A stretch of 64,000 nt of DNA from Lomentospora prolificans (taxonomy: Eukaryota; Ascomycota; Sordariomycetes; Microascales; Microascaceae): contig JARFXM010000003.1 of assembly GCA_029532625.1 (NCBI GenBank), positions 1,488,001 through 1,552,000 of the forward strand, given 5' to 3'. The notes beneath the pieces were generated by a model. It was not told where the DNA came from. It did not search any database and saw only the letters and a list, made by a program, of their open reading frames with translations. Position numbers and translations under genes: made by a program. This document shows, piece by piece, positions 33,701 through 46,224 of this stretch. Position 1 is the stretch's first letter. Each line of letters starts with the position of its first letter.

Positions 33701-35342
33701 GCGACGCCGAGCGTGACCGCTCTCCGGCCGAATCGGCGCCCGCGGAATTAGCCGGCTTGAGAGTTCCGCCTGGGGAGGTAGGCGATTCAGTGCCATCAGG
33801 GGAGACACCTTCTTGTCGCTTCTTCCGGGTCAGGAAACTGAGCAGTCGAGGTCCATCCTTGGCCGATGGCGGGTCTGAATTAGGAGTAGAGTCCTGTGGC
33901 GATACTCGCTGCCTCTCGCTCGCCCGTCCACTCATGATCATGTCACTGATGTTTAATCTGCTGGCTCCAGCCGGGACCCCACTACCGTAGATAGCTGCGT
34001 TGGATGAGGCCGAGTCTGTACTGTCTCTTGAACGGTGACCAAACTTGGCGGACCGAGGTGAGGCTGATAGCTGACTAGAGTTCGGCGGTGGGAACAGCTC
34101 CTGCCCAGCGAGGCCAGGGCTGCCACGAGGGCTTTCTGATCTCGACTTGACAGTCAATCCTTGTTCGCCAGACTCGCCGCTGGGGCTTTGTCGCCGGCCG
34201 TCAATATCGAGATTTTTGAGAACATGCCGATGGTTCGATTCTGAACTCATGGTACTGTTGTTAAGGGTTGGTATTTGGCGGGCTTGGGAGTATCGTCGAG
34301 CTGCGAATCCAGGCCCAGGAGGATTAAGAGGTGTCTATAGAGAGAGTTAGTGAAACGGCCAGCGACGGCAGGAATATCGGTAGCCCTTACATTAGGTGAT
34401 TCGATGTCGGCACCCAGCCCCATCTTGCCCATATCGGACTGTTCGCCTCTCACAATAAGCCTAATCAAACGACGCATGCGCTTTCCTTCCTCGCGCTCGG
34501 CAGCCTGGTCCCAACCGGTCCCGCTCTGCGCACACTGGATTGCGAGCCGAGGATAGACCTGCTGGTGCATCATACCAAAGTTGCCCCGTCCGGCGCGCCC
34601 GCTACTCAACTCGAGGAACTGCATACCGTATAGACCCAAGGCCTTGAACGTCTCCTGCCAGTCCCTCGAGAAGTTGTTGGCCTGCAGCCAAGTGAGCACG
34701 CGGTCCATGGGCCACTGTGCGGCAAGATCAGGGGATATGCTCGCCGCGGACACGGACGACGTCGTGGTGGCAGTGGAGGCGTTTGATACGCCGCGGGCGC
34801 TCTGCATGGCATTCGCGTGGAGGCGGTCGCGGTTCATGGCTTCTTCGAGAGTCAAATTGGAGGTATCGGTTCCGTTTGGGGGTTGCATGGCCCACAGGGG
34901 CTTGGGCTCGTCAAGTCCGAAGGCAGGAATGCCTACGCCTTCGCCCCATGTATCTCCCGTGGGAATGTACGTCGCAGACATCTGTTCACTCGGAGGCGGC
35001 GGAGGAGGGATCGTGGATACGGTCGAGCCGGCGGGGATAGAACCGTGGAGTCGAGGATTATACGCCTGGACCTGACCGGGAGGTGGAGGTGGTATGTTGA
35101 GGCCTGCGCGACCGTCGTACATTCGAGATAGCACATTTTGCCAGGGAGCGCCTGAACCAGGAGGAGGGCCGGGAGGAGGAGGAGGCATTACACCGTTCGC
35201 GGTTTGCGCACCACCAGGATATCGAGGAGGGGGGAGGGGGGATGGCCATGATGTTGCCCAGCGGTTGTCGGATGGGAGGCGACATGGGCGGCGGAGGAAG
35301 CTGGAAGGACCGCGAAGGGTCCCTTTGGCCGTTCTGGTACAT
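30750..35342 (-). CDS. bck1: Bck1-type MAPKKK of the cell wall integrity pathway (N-terminal frame break)
   Basis: The exons are about 34391-35342, 30949-34334 and 30750-30873. Intron 34335-34390 is GTAAGG/TAG and intron 30874-30948 is GTAAGT/AAG. The order is a Pro-rich N terminus, then a SAM domain (WPMDRVLTWLQANNFSRDW to RLIRLIVRG), a long disordered Ser/Pro region, and a C-terminal kinase. Kinase motifs are LIGKGTYGRVYLG, AVKEVEV (ATP Lys), LHRDLKADN, ISDFGISKK, WMAPEV and DIWSLGCVVLEMFAGRRPW; the end is ELWAKIRGRDL. Bck1 activates Mkk1/2 and thereby Slt2/MpkA. The likely native N terminus starts at 35342 (MYQNGQRDPSRSFQLPPPP). It is one base out of frame with the SAM exon, with the break at the C6-T-C6 tract (plus-strand 35229-35241). 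As given, an unbroken frame instead starts at 35479 with an atypical Arg/Ser-rich N terminus (1532 aa). Confidence 0.92.
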
Positions 35343-37202
35343 TGTGGGTAGGCGAGAGGGCGAGAGGTTCGAGATGGGAGGGAGGAATGGAGGAGCTCAG
35401 GTGTGGGAAATGCTCCCACTTGAATAATCGGGGGTGGGGGATGAGCGAGGTAAGCGATAGGGAACGTTGACGATGGCAATGAAGACTGGTAGTCTCTAAT
35501 CGTTGGCTATTTTTGGGCGACGGCCAAGCTCCCCTCCCTCGCGAAGCTGATCAGACCAGGCAGGAGTTGGATGGGCTCGAGGGCGCTCGCCGAAACATAA
35601 AATGGGTATGTAGCATATAATACAGAGCGGGTTAAGTAGATAATAATAATCGAACCCCAGCTGAGACCACGGCCATGGTCTGTAACAATGTCGTTCGTCA
35701 AATGAGTGAGGGTTTTGGAATCCGATTAGAATCACGGATGGGCAGATGTTCGCCAGGGCGCGGCGACGTTTTGCAGAAGGGAGGGCCAAAACGAAAGAAA
35801 GCCTTGGGGTTGGGCAGGCTGGGGTGGAGACCCATGAACCGAACGAACATGGATTGATGGGCAAGCGAAACGGCACTGGGGATTCCTTCACAGTGTTGGT
35901 TCGATCTGTCGCCTCAAAAAGGGTTCGAGGGGGTATTAGACTCAGTCGCTCAGAAAGTACTCTACAAGTAGGACAGTGGCTTGCCGACTCGTGCGTGCTT
36001 GCGCCTTCCCTGGCCGTTTGCGCCTGTCGGTTTCGAACTGCAGCTGGATCATTGTTTATCCGAATACCCTTCCTCAGCCAGGCCAATGGGACCGTCGCAA
36101 ACTCGATCGTTTTAGCGCCCATAGCTGCACGTTTAGCGAATAAATACGGGAGAAGCAAGCTCGAACCCCCCCGGGGCCCCTCCCCACCCAACTCTGCTGG
36201 ACCCCTGGCATCACCTAAAAGGGCGTGGGAAGCTCGTGTCAGCCCAATTCCTCTTATCCTGTAAGTACTTCAGTACACAGGTACAAGTACGAAGTAGACA
36301 GCACCGGCATGCTCGCCTATTACGAAGCATCTCGTACGTATGCCCGTTGCCGTCCCAGCCCAGCCCAGCTCAGCCCAGCCATGGCGAGTGGTCAAGGTGC
36401 GAAGCCGCTGTCGCACAATAAATGAATCTATGACAAGAGCTGGCAATTGACATTTCGCCGCCAAGCTGATGGCGGGAATTTTGGCTTTGTTGGGAAATTC
36501 ACAGACACAATGACGAAGTGAAGTGGCAGTGCGACCGCCTCATCCTCGATCCACTTCCCTGCCTTCCCGGTAATATTCCGAGGCTCAGCGCGGACTCCAA
36601 ATTGCCAGCGTGTACGTGGATGTTTACCAAGGCCCACTCAAAAGTGCTAGCGGCGTGGAAAACGGAGACTCGGAGAATAGCAAGAGTGTCAACCCATCCA
36701 TCAATTGATGTGGGCCAAGGGAAGAATCAGCGCGACAACGAACCACATGGGCTCAAGCTTAGCACCCGGGCTGGTTAGGTGCATTGTAGTTTAGTGCTTA
36801 GTTGACTGGGATGATCATCAATCCCTTCCGAGTCCAAAGCTCCAGCAGATCTCCGTCGACCGAGACACAGTCGCATGCGCCATACAAGAGCAAGAGAACC
36901 AATTCATCGACAAGTTTCTAGCTTGAGGCATAATAACGCGGAGGCATACACTGGCGGGGCGTGCTTCGCCAAATAGCGCCTCCAAGACACGAGGGAATGA
37001 TGGTGAAATTATCATAGCCAGCGCAGTTAGACAATTACATTCAAATATCCCAACAGTATTAAACCGTATACGCAACGCTTGATAATAATGAGCGCCTGGT
37101 ATATAAAAGCGTCGAAACCGAGTAATGAACGCCGTCCGCCATGCAACCTCAATACCCGTGCCAAACAAACCGGGAATAATGCACAAACTAAGCATCTATT
37201 CC
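35343..37202. other. Intergenic region between BCK1 and GH5 gene
   Basis: About 1.86 kb. It contains the BCK1 promoter, GTAC-rich short repeats (about 36260-36298) and a CCAGC pentamer repeat. It also has a plus-strand TATATAAAAG-like motif near 37099 that faces into the 3' end of the GH5 gene. No gene seen. Confidence 0.55.
36354..36380. repeat. (CCAGC)n pentanucleotide repeat
   Basis: About five tandem CCAGC units with one C-to-T substitution, in intergenic DNA. Confidence 0.8.
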
Positions 37203-39580
37203 TTACATCACCAAACAATTGCCTGTGGGCCCCAAGCCATACGTTTGCTGGCACTGCTCCAGGTATCCCTCTTCTTCGGCAGTACCTTCGACTACGTTAT
37301 GTTTCCTTACCATGCCCTGTGCCTTGAGCGTTTGCGGACCATCGCCGTGCCACCACAGCAGCCTTTGGCAGTTCGGGCACTGGGGATCCTCCGAGTTGAT
37401 CTCCCACTTTCCGGATGACACCTCAACTGTGCACGAGTCGGCGGGAAAATGAAACTCGGGCAAGAAAATCTCCGTGGGTGCCTCATTGTTTGCCGCGGCC
37501 TTTGCGTCAAGCTTTAAGTTGAAGGTGCAGGAGCGAAGGTCAAAACCGTATTCTTTGACCAAGCCGTTGACATGAACCGGGGATGGGCGGATGAAAGCTT
37601 CGGCAGCACGATAGCCCGGGGTATCAGCATTCTCAGGAGCTTTTCCAGGCTCAGACGAGATTGATGGCGTGGAGAGCACCTGCCTAAGATTTTCAGGGGT
37701 AACCGTTGTCTCATCAGCAACATCGCGAGCAGCAGCATCGTTCACTATGCTTGAAGAGCTGGCTGCAATGATTGCCTTGGGAAGCGGATTGATGGGAGCG
37801 GGCTTATCGTCAAGTGAAAAGATGGAGAGATCCTCTCCATTCCACTGGTCTCCTCTCTTGTGGGTATTACGACTCATGTATACCCAAAGGAATGTGCCCT
37901 CCATGAGTGCGCCCTCGACACCGTAGTAGTTGGCGTCTAGAGCTGCGGACTGGCTCGAATAATCGCCAGTTTCGTAGGCTTTTTTCTCATCCATATCGTA
38001 TGGAATACCAAACTCGGTGAGCATACATGGGTGGTTACCAACCCTGTCTTTACCCTCTTGGCGTAAAGAGGCGAGCTGGTCCTTGAAGCAGTTCCGGATG
38101 GCAGATTCACCAACCTTGATAGCAAAGACGGGATGGAGATACCTTCCGCGGAGCACACCAACCACGTCAACGTTCCATGTTCGGTTCCACTTCTTTGTCA
38201 TGAGGGTTATCCCGTCGTAGAAGTGCGGGGCATAAGCCATCTTCGGGTCGTCGTCCTCGGTGCCAGCAATCTCCGGCGGGAGCTCGAGGGTGGGATATTG
38301 CATAAGAAGTATGGAGTCCTTGTGCTGAGCTCGGATCGCATCTCTCCAGGCACGGTAGAGATCCATGAAGTAGGTGTTGGTGAAGTTGGGGTAATCAATT
38401 ACCTTCCCTGTCCTTGGATTCTTCGCAAAGTAATCCTTCTTAAGTAATGTGTCCGTCTCGGGGTCCCATACGCCGTGCTGAGCCCAGATGCATTCCCCAA
38501 GTTTCCACCCTTCATCCCGCTTATAGCCATACCTCGAGTCGTCATAATCGGCCGGGAGCCAAGCTTTCTCGCCGTGGGGATCAATCAGGGTCGTGCCAAC
38601 TTTGTACGGGCCTAGACCGCCCATATCCCACGTCTCAACCTCGCAGGCCCTTCCCGACCCAGTGAGAAGACATTGCCAGATGGTTGGGCAGGTTCCCTTT
38701 TTCAGGCTCTGCTCCTTTGGAATGGCGCTCAAATCGACGTATCCTGTGAGGCCACGGTTGGGCTCGTTCATGCTCTCCCAACCTACAACGACAACATCTT
38801 CGAGGTCTCCAGCTTCATGTATCCTCTTCGCCAGGTGGGCGCAAGCATTGATAAAATGTGACTGTAGGTAGTCTTGGATGTTTACGCCGTCAATTATGCA
38901 CTTGGGGGCAAAGTCCTTGCCGGCGAAAAAGAATGTGAATATGGTAGCAGCGGCGAGACGGAAATAGTTGGTCGCCCAAATCATCTTGGGAAATTCGTCG
39001 GGTTCGGGATACGTGTTCTGGACAATAGCGGCTTCAGTCGCAGCGAAACTCTGCGGATTCAGTCCACAAGCGTATATCGTCCACATTGGAGCGCCGGAGC
39101 CCCCGCAGAATCGAGCCCACTATGCAAGGAACGTCAACAATCGAAGAAACGCAGAACGTGGGAGAGCGTCGTATCTCCATGCGTACGTACCACATCTTGA
39201 TGGGGATCCATAAAAACATAGAAGCCGTAGGAACCGGCGACCCTTAGCACCTCGATCGTGTGCTGAATCCACGCCTCGTCATACTGCCCAGGCCCTGCTG
39301 CTTCGATGGCTTCCCAGGTGAATATGTATCGAAGGGAATTATATCCATATCGTCTTAATCGTGAAAAGTGCTGGTGTGCTTCGGAAAGCGGAAAGGGCCG
39401 CGCGTGAAACTGGACCGTGTCGCCCTCGAAGAAGTCTGCTCCGACGTAGGACGACTGATCGGGGGTGCTAGGAAACTTGGCATCGCCGGCGCAGTTTATG
39501 CCGCGGATAACCACCTGACGGCCATGAGGGTCGCGAAACTGACCATCTTCGATCGTCAACCGAAAGGAGGTGTTCGACAT
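37203..39580 (-). CDS. GH5 (endoglycoceramidase-related) glucosylceramide/steryl-beta-glucoside hydrolase-like protein
   Basis: Two exons, 39191-39580 and 37203-39119. The intron 39120-39190 is GTACGT/TAG; the product is 768 aa. Family 5 features are present: VIRGINCAGDAKFP near the N terminus, RYIFTWEAIEAAGPGQYD, FMDPHQDVWARFCGG across the splice, acid/base Glu in WESMNEPN (about 249), and nucleophile Glu in MLTEFGIPYD (about 499). The C terminus has a beta-sandwich-like region. Length, lack of signal peptide and layout match the cytosolic fungal EGCrP/Sgl1 group (GH5_12) that hydrolyses glucosylceramide or ergosteryl glucoside; the precise substrate is an inference. The last four residues are CLVM, a CaaX-type prenylation signature. 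The N terminus lacks any secretion signal, in line with an intracellular, possibly membrane-tethered enzyme. Confidence 0.87.
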
Positions 39581-40956
39581 TGTCCGTTTCTGTGACGGGC
39601 AGCTGCAGAGATAAAGCTAAGGGATGGAAAAGAGACCAAGGCGACCGCAGATGCCTAGCAGTCAATATTCACCAGGGAATCGCCACTGGACAGTACACGG
39701 GGCTTCAGATGCCAGGCGGGAAAGGGGCCTCGTGAGGGGTAGATGAAGGAAACGGCGGGCAGAGATGGAGGGATCTGCTGGGCATTTAGGTTGATCCAGA
39801 AGGCATGCTAAACGTCTGTCCATATTACCGGGTTCACGTTGGGAGCGGGCCATGGGTAATATGCTACACTGGCACATTGCACGTTGCATGGGGGCCGACC
39901 TGCTGAATGACGTCGAGCCAGACTTGGCCAATGGCTGGTGTGGTCAGGTGTCGGGTGGAGCCTGAGCATCCCATCCTGGCCATGTCAGTGACCACATTTC
40001 AGTCTCTCAATGTCTTGCCAGCGAAAGATTGGCGGCTCTCCGCAATTTCCAACCCCTGCCCGGAGTAGAACCCGACAACCCCGGCCAGATCCCTCGTACT
40101 CGGATAGATGCTTTGTCTTAATGCGACGACTGGAGACTGCTAAGCTGATGAATTTCAAAGTGTCCGTTGGAAAACAGAAAGAAAGAATGTCGACGTAGAC
40201 ATTGAAGCCGACTTACGACGCCATGCACCTATAGGTTTTGCGCCTCTCATGATGAGGTTCTCGAGACAATAAATGGTAATACAATGCAAGCAGAAGCTGC
40301 TCCGGACTACATGATTACGGCCGAATCCATCATCCCCAGGGTTGTGTCCATGACCGAAGCGAGTGAAGTTGATACATGCTGTCTCATAGGCTCGACCTAG
40401 GCATTTGTCGGGCATCATGTGTAGGTTGGGTTTTCCAGAAAATCGAGAGCCTATCAACTTGGAACCTTGAGCGGATCATCCTCTGCAAGTAATACTACTA
40501 CTAATCGTCACCAAAACACTGGTCGTAGTGAGACTGTCTTGAAGCGGAAAGCGCTTAGGTAATCCTCGCTCCCAAGTTCTTCACCTGTCTCACAACCACA
40601 CCAACCCACAGCAGGCACACCTCGATGTCAATGAGACGGCGACGATAATTCATTGGAAATCTCACGAGGGGCCCGATCCATGGAAAAGCACATAATTATA
40701 TGTAAAACAGTCCCTTAATGTACTAAAATTCACATCGTCTTCATTTTCCTCCCCCCCATTGAAACTTGCCTATGAACATTGTCATCTCAACCTACCCCTC
40801 CATCACCTCTCCACTCAGCCCACTTTCCTTCTTTGGGGCTCCGAAATCCCCTTCTTCGCCTTCAGCGCTCAATTTGAAGAGACGGACAAACCCAAATTTT
40901 CGCGAATATAGCAACGGGTAGCTTGAAGCGCCTCTACTGTTTTCCCAACATCGACG
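39581..40956. other. Divergent promoter region between GH5 gene (-) and SKI3 (+)
   Basis: About 1.38 kb with no recognisable gene. It should hold both promoters. Confidence 0.6.
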
Positions 40957-43900
40957 ATGTCTGCAAAGGCACAGCTGAAAGCCATTGGGGATGCCGTCAA
41001 GAAGGAGCAGTTTGATGAGGCTATAGAGCTCTCCCGAGCTCTCACTCAAAAGGATCCAAAACACTATATCGCGTATGATGCCCTCATCCCTCTTTCCTCT
41101 CCAAAGCCCTGCCCTTCCACTAACCTGGCATAGACACGTCTTCCTCGGCTTCTCTCTAGAGAAGAAGAATCAATTAGATGCTGCTGAAAAGGCTTATCTC
41201 GATGCTTCTACTATTCAACCGCAGGCTGCTCAGGCGTGGCAGGGCCTAATCAAGCTCTACGAACAGCAGGATCAGAAGAAACTTAGTGCGTACCGGGATG
41301 TTGTTGTCAGGCTCGCCGAGATCTACAGCCACACTGGAGAGCTGCCAAAATGCCGGCAAGTCATCAACCAGTTCATCGATTTTGCGAATCTCCATGGAGA
41401 TAGGAGACAGTATGTAGATGCATTGGACCTTATGACACCAGAAAGCCCTGTCTACGAATCGCTCGAGGGCCACGTCCCTCGCCCTGCCCACATCTACGAG
41501 AAAATGGCCACAATAACTGAAGAAGATGAACGGAAGCGCATCAACACCTTAATCGGAGAGCGCAGGACAAGAATCGGCGCAAGAATTAACGACGTTACCG
41601 TGGAAGTAAAAAGGGAGGTTTTGTCTCAGAGCAAACTCGATTATATTTACCGGCAGCTCATCAATTGGGTGACCGATGATGAGGTTCGACGAACTTACGA
41701 GGAAAAGCTGCTTCGGCACACCTATGATCATCTCGTCGTAACTCCTCCTGGAAAAGAGAAGGACACCCTTCGTGACATGGTCGTCAAACTTGCCAACGAC
41801 ATGGTCATCATCAAGCACCCTCTGAAGTTTGCTTGGGATATCGCTATCGACTGGAAAGACTACAAAACAATCGCCGAGTGGGATGTCAACATCCTGAGGG
41901 AATACTGCTCATTTTTCCCGGATAGTGATGTTTACAAGGTCATTACAGGTTTTCTTACTAGCCCTATCTCACCTTTCCCCGCTGCTCCGGCGCAGCAGGT
42001 AACCGGTGATGGTGGCGTAGATGATTCCGAGGAGGACACTAGTGAAGATGACTCGGACGGCGGCGCTCCTACATTGGTAGTCCCGGTCACTGATGCCGAT
42101 AGGCTCCTTATGATGACTGATGGTATCGCTACTGCCAACTCGCTTCTCGCTTACCGGCTTATGGGAGAGTACTATCAGTACCTCGAAGAGTACGAAAGCG
42201 CCGTGGAGTTGATGCGAAAGGCTATCGATCACGTCAATCAAGAGCGAATTAAGTCTGGTTTCTCATTCCACAATGTCGCCGATGCCTTCTCCCTCTACCT
42301 CGCCACCTCTCTCGTCTTCTACCAATCACCGAGATATCACGAGGAGGCCATGTCACTATTCAATAAGGTTCTGGAGCATGACCCGACCTCAACACCCGCC
42401 ATGATTGGCGTGGGCTTGATATATGAGGAAGAGGAGGAGTATTCACAGGCAATCGACTTCTTAACAAGAGCACTGAAACGAGATGACTCAAACCTACGAG
42501 TTCGGACAGAGGCCGCCTGGGTCAAGGCGCTCAATGGAGATCATGCATCTTGCAAATTAGAGTTAGAGAGGTGCATACCACTTTTGGAGAAGAAGAAAGG
42601 CTCGCAAGCGAGTAAGGAGCTTCTGGCACTTACCCAATACAGGCTGGGATTCTGTATTTGGAATATAGATACGTCAAAAGCTGCCCGAAAGGATCGCAAT
42701 GGAGCGTATGCACACTTCTTAGCTGCTCTGAAAAATAACCTGAACCTTGCACCGGCTTACACAAGCTTGGGTAAATTCTACGCTGATTATGCAAGGGACA
42801 AGAAGAGGGCGAAGCGCTGTTTTCAGAAGGCGGTTGAGCTATCTTCTTCCGAGGTAGAGGCTGCAGAGCGACTTGCACGGTCATTTGCTGATGAGGGAGA
42901 CTGGGACCGAGTCGAAGTGGTTGCGCGACGTGTTGTCGATTCTGGCAAGGTCAAGCCTCCTCCCGGATCCAAGAGGAAGGGAATCTCTTGGCCGCACTCA
43001 GCGCTCGGAGTCGCTCTCATGATCAAGGGAGAGTACCGCGATGCCATCGTGTCATTCCAGGCTGCTCTTCGGATATCACCCGAAGACTACCATTCGTGGG
43101 TGGGACTCGGTGAAAGCTACTACAATTCTGGTCGCTATATGGCGGCTACTAAGGCCGTCCTCCACGCGCAGGAACTTGAAGAGACAGCTCCTAGAGATGT
43201 ACTTGGGGACGCCTGGTTCACTAAGTATATGCTTGCTAATATCAAGCGGGAGCTTGCTGAATTCGACGAAGCTGTTGCTCTCTACAAAGACGTCCACAGC
43301 GACCGGCCCAACGAAGAAGGCGTCATCCTAGCCTTGATGCAAACCATGGTTGAGGATGCAAAAGACTGCATCGTCAAGGGGTTTTTTGGCAAGGCCGTGC
43401 AGCTTGCGTTGGAAGTTGTCGAATTTTCCATCGAGACGAATGCCTTAGTTTCTCAACAGTTCAATTATTGGAAGGCTCTTGGGGACGCTTGCTCGATATT
43501 TGTCTCCGTGCGGAGCCGAATTGAGGAGTTTCCAGTGAGCACCATCCACGGGCTTTTACAGGGCGCCGATGTCGAGTCGAACTCGCATGTCCTTGCCGAC
43601 GTCGACAAGGTTCAACCAGACATTGCGGAACTTAAGAGTATCTTCCCAAATGGCGAAATCAACGGAGATGTACTATCTAAGTGTCTGCACGGCATGATCC
43701 TCTGCTTCAAGCTTGCTATCCACGTTTCCTCCAACGACATCCATGCACAAGCCGTTGCCTTTTATAACCTCGGATGGGCGGAATATACTGCTCATACCTG
43801 TATCCCCTTGAAGGGGAAAAAGAAGTCTAGCCAGTACCTCCGTGCTGCAATCAGAGCTTTCAAGAGGGCTATTGAACTCGAGCATAGCAATGCAGAGTTC

Positions 43901-45298
43901 TGGAACTCTCTTGGCGTGGTCACCAGCCAGATAAACCCCGCTGTATCCCAACATGCCTTTGTCCGGAGCCTTCATATCGACGAGAGGAGTCCTATTGCTT
44001 GGACCAATCTGGCAACGTTGGCTTTGCTTCAAAACGACCCGCAGCTCGCAAACGAGGCGTTCACGAGAGCCCAGTCTAACGATCCTGATTACGCTTACGC
44101 GTGGCTGGGACAGGGCTTCGTAGCACTTCTTTTCGGAGACCGAGACGAAGCTCGAGGCTTGTTCACTCACGCCATGGAAATTTCAGATTCGTCCGCTGTT
44201 GCAATCAGGCACCAGTATTCTGCGTCAATTTTCGATCATATTGTCACGTCGCCCTCTCGCGTGGGGGTTATTGATCTGCTGCAACCCCTTTACGCTCTGT
44301 CTCAGTCCCAGGCTTTGGATCCTCGAGACTTGGCATATCGACAACTGCGTACGCTCTTCCAGGAGCGTATTCAGGACCACGCCATGACCCTTGGGACTTT
44401 GGAGGACGTTTGCCGACTGTTGGAAGCTGAGTACGAAGAGACGGAATCTCCCTCCGCCCTCGGTCATTTTGCGCTCGCCAAGGTGGATCTTGCGAGATCT
44501 TACCTAGCGACTGGCCGGTACGATGACGCGATAGAGTGTGGTGATATGGCCCTGAGCTTAACCAGTGACGAGGCGGAGAACGAACTGGACAAAGGGCAGC
44601 GCAAAAAGGGAAGATTATCTGCTCATCTTACTGTTGGCCTTGCTCAATACTTCAAGGGTGATTTTACGGAGTCCATCTCGTATTTTGAGTCTGGTCTTGA
44701 AGAATGTGACGGAGATGCAGACGCGGTATGCTTACTCGCGCAGGTGCTTTGGGCCACGGGTTCGGAGGAATCAAGAGAGAGGGCGAGAGAGGTACTATTT
44801 GGGGTCATCGAAGAACGGCCGGACCACGTCCAATCGGTCTTGCTCCTTGGTGTTATTGCGCTTCTTGACGAGGACGATGAGAGTCTTGACGCGGTGGTAA
44901 GCGAGCTCCACGCTCTGCGCGTAAGCGACAAGGTGAAAGATGCGGATCAGGCTCGCATCGGCACCGTACTGAAGTGCATCCGGATGATGCCAGAGGACCG
45001 AACTGAGGAGGACGTCCTTACAGAGATACAGACAGATATCATGCTATATCCTCATCTCCCACACGGCTGGACGTCGCTAGCTGAAGTCTCCGGCGCCGAT
45101 TACCCGGCTGAAATGGCTGTCAAGGTTGCCTTGGCAGGTGTTCCGCCAAAAGGCTCTCTGGATGCGACTGACTTGGCAAAGGCATATGCAGGCACAGGCA
45201 AGGCGGGTGATGCACAGGCTGCTATCTTTGTGGCGCCTTGGGCTCGTGAAGGGTGGGAGTCTCTGGCTGAGATTGTGGGCGAGGCGATGCAACGTTAG
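40957..45298 (+). CDS. SKI3: Superkiller complex TPR subunit Ski3
   Basis: Two exons, 40957-41072 and 41134-45298. The intron 41073-41133 has a GTATGA donor, CTAAC branch site and CATAG acceptor, and the join gives HYIA|HVFLGF; the product is 1426 aa. It is made of tetratricopeptide repeats throughout, for example SLEKKNQLDAAEKAYLDAS (about 45), ALAKVDLARSYLATGRYDDA, HLTVGLAQYFKGDFTESI, WVGLGESYYNSGRYMAATKA and WNSLGVVTSQ. A linker rich in Asp/Glu/Ser (DSEEDTSEDDSDGG) lies near residue 345. Ski3 scaffolds the cytoplasmic Ski2-Ski3-Ski8 helicase complex that feeds mRNA to the exosome. The starting exon MSAKAQLKAIGDAVKKEQFD is a TPR helix, which supports the chosen ATG. Length matches yeast Ski3 (about 1430 aa). 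Confidence 0.93.
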
Positions 45299-45492
45299 AG
45301 GCGTAATGACTGATGCTAGGACATGTGTCCCAATGATATGAGACTAAAAGTTTTCGTGATGGAAATGAAACTCGTTTGATCGAAAACTCGTTGATACACG
45401 ATCGCTCGTTTGCTCTAGCTGCACATGCCACAGAATACCTTGACCGGAATTTGATTTCTCGTAAGTCATGAAAACGGATGCGGTATCTTTCC

Positions 45493-46224
45493 CTACCGCC
45501 TATCCGTCGCTCCGATAGCCTCCCTCAGAACCTTGAGGCGCTCAGATACCCACATCTTCTCCTCAGTCTCGAGATAGCCACCTAGAAAGGTACAATTTGC
45601 CGGCTCCAGGAGAATCGTCCCTCTGGCGACCGCAGCACCCTTTTTTACGACAATCTTTTCCCCAATCCTCGTGACGCCGAGGCCTAGCCTCTCCATCCTC
45701 GTCAGCTCAAGCCCGTAGACCCTTCTCCCCGAGCGATCCTGGAGCACGACCCTATGGGTGGCGTTCCTCTTGGACCTGGCCGCGACCTGGGCAGCCGATG
45801 CAGGGGCGCCCCCGCCGTCAGGGCTCCCCTCGCCCTCCTCATCGCCGTCTTCCTGATCGTCTATCCTCACGACAGCCCTCCCCTTGGTCATCTCGCCGCG
45901 TTCGATCCTCTCGAGTTCCTCGATCTGTTCCCAGCGCGAGCGGGAGAGGTCCTCGATGTCGAGGATTTGGGCGGGGACATCGAAGGGGAGACGGGCGTCG
46001 CGGGTTTCCGGGTTAAAGAGGGGCGCGGGGAAGATGGGGACGGAGGGGTCGAGGAGGGAGGCGGTTGTGAGGTTTGAGGTCAGGAGGTGGGACTTGGTTT
46101 GGGCGAGGAGACGGGGGAGGGCGGGTTGGGGGTGAGAGGAGAGGAGGGTTGTGATTAGGGTTTGGGAGGGGAGAGGGAAGGAGGATTGTTGGAGGGAGGC
46201 TGTTAATTGGATTGCGAGGGACAT
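45493..46224 (-). CDS. RMI1: RecQ-mediated genome instability protein 1 (Rmi1)
   Basis: A single exon encoding 243 aa. Rmi1 is the OB-fold partner of topoisomerase III and the RecQ helicase and helps dissolve double Holliday junctions in the nucleus. The N-terminal part is helical, with a segment QILDIEDLSRSRWEQIEELE (about 85-105). An acidic/Gly linker (DDQEDGDEEGEGSPDGGGA) sits in the middle. The conserved OB-fold strands follow: HRVVLQDRSGRRVYGLELTR, then GTRIGEK-like VTRIGEKIVVKKGAAVARG and ILLEPANCTFLGGYLE. The length is like yeast Rmi1 (241 aa), and metazoan C-terminal domains are absent, as expected for fungi. The gene is divergent from VPS51, and its stop is 194 bp from the SKI3 stop. 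Confidence 0.88.
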   Translation of the reverse strand: MSLAIQLTASLQQSSFPLPSQTLITTLLSSHPQPALPRLLAQTKSHLLTSNLTTASLLDPSVPIFPAPLFNPETRDARLPFDVPAQILDIEDLSRSRWEQIEELERIERGEMTKGRAVVRIDDQEDGDEEGEGSPDGGGAPASAAQVAARSKRNATHRVVLQDRSGRRVYGLELTRMERLGLGVTRIGEKIVVKKGAAVARGTILLEPANCTFLGGYLETEEKMWVSERLKVLREAIGATDRR

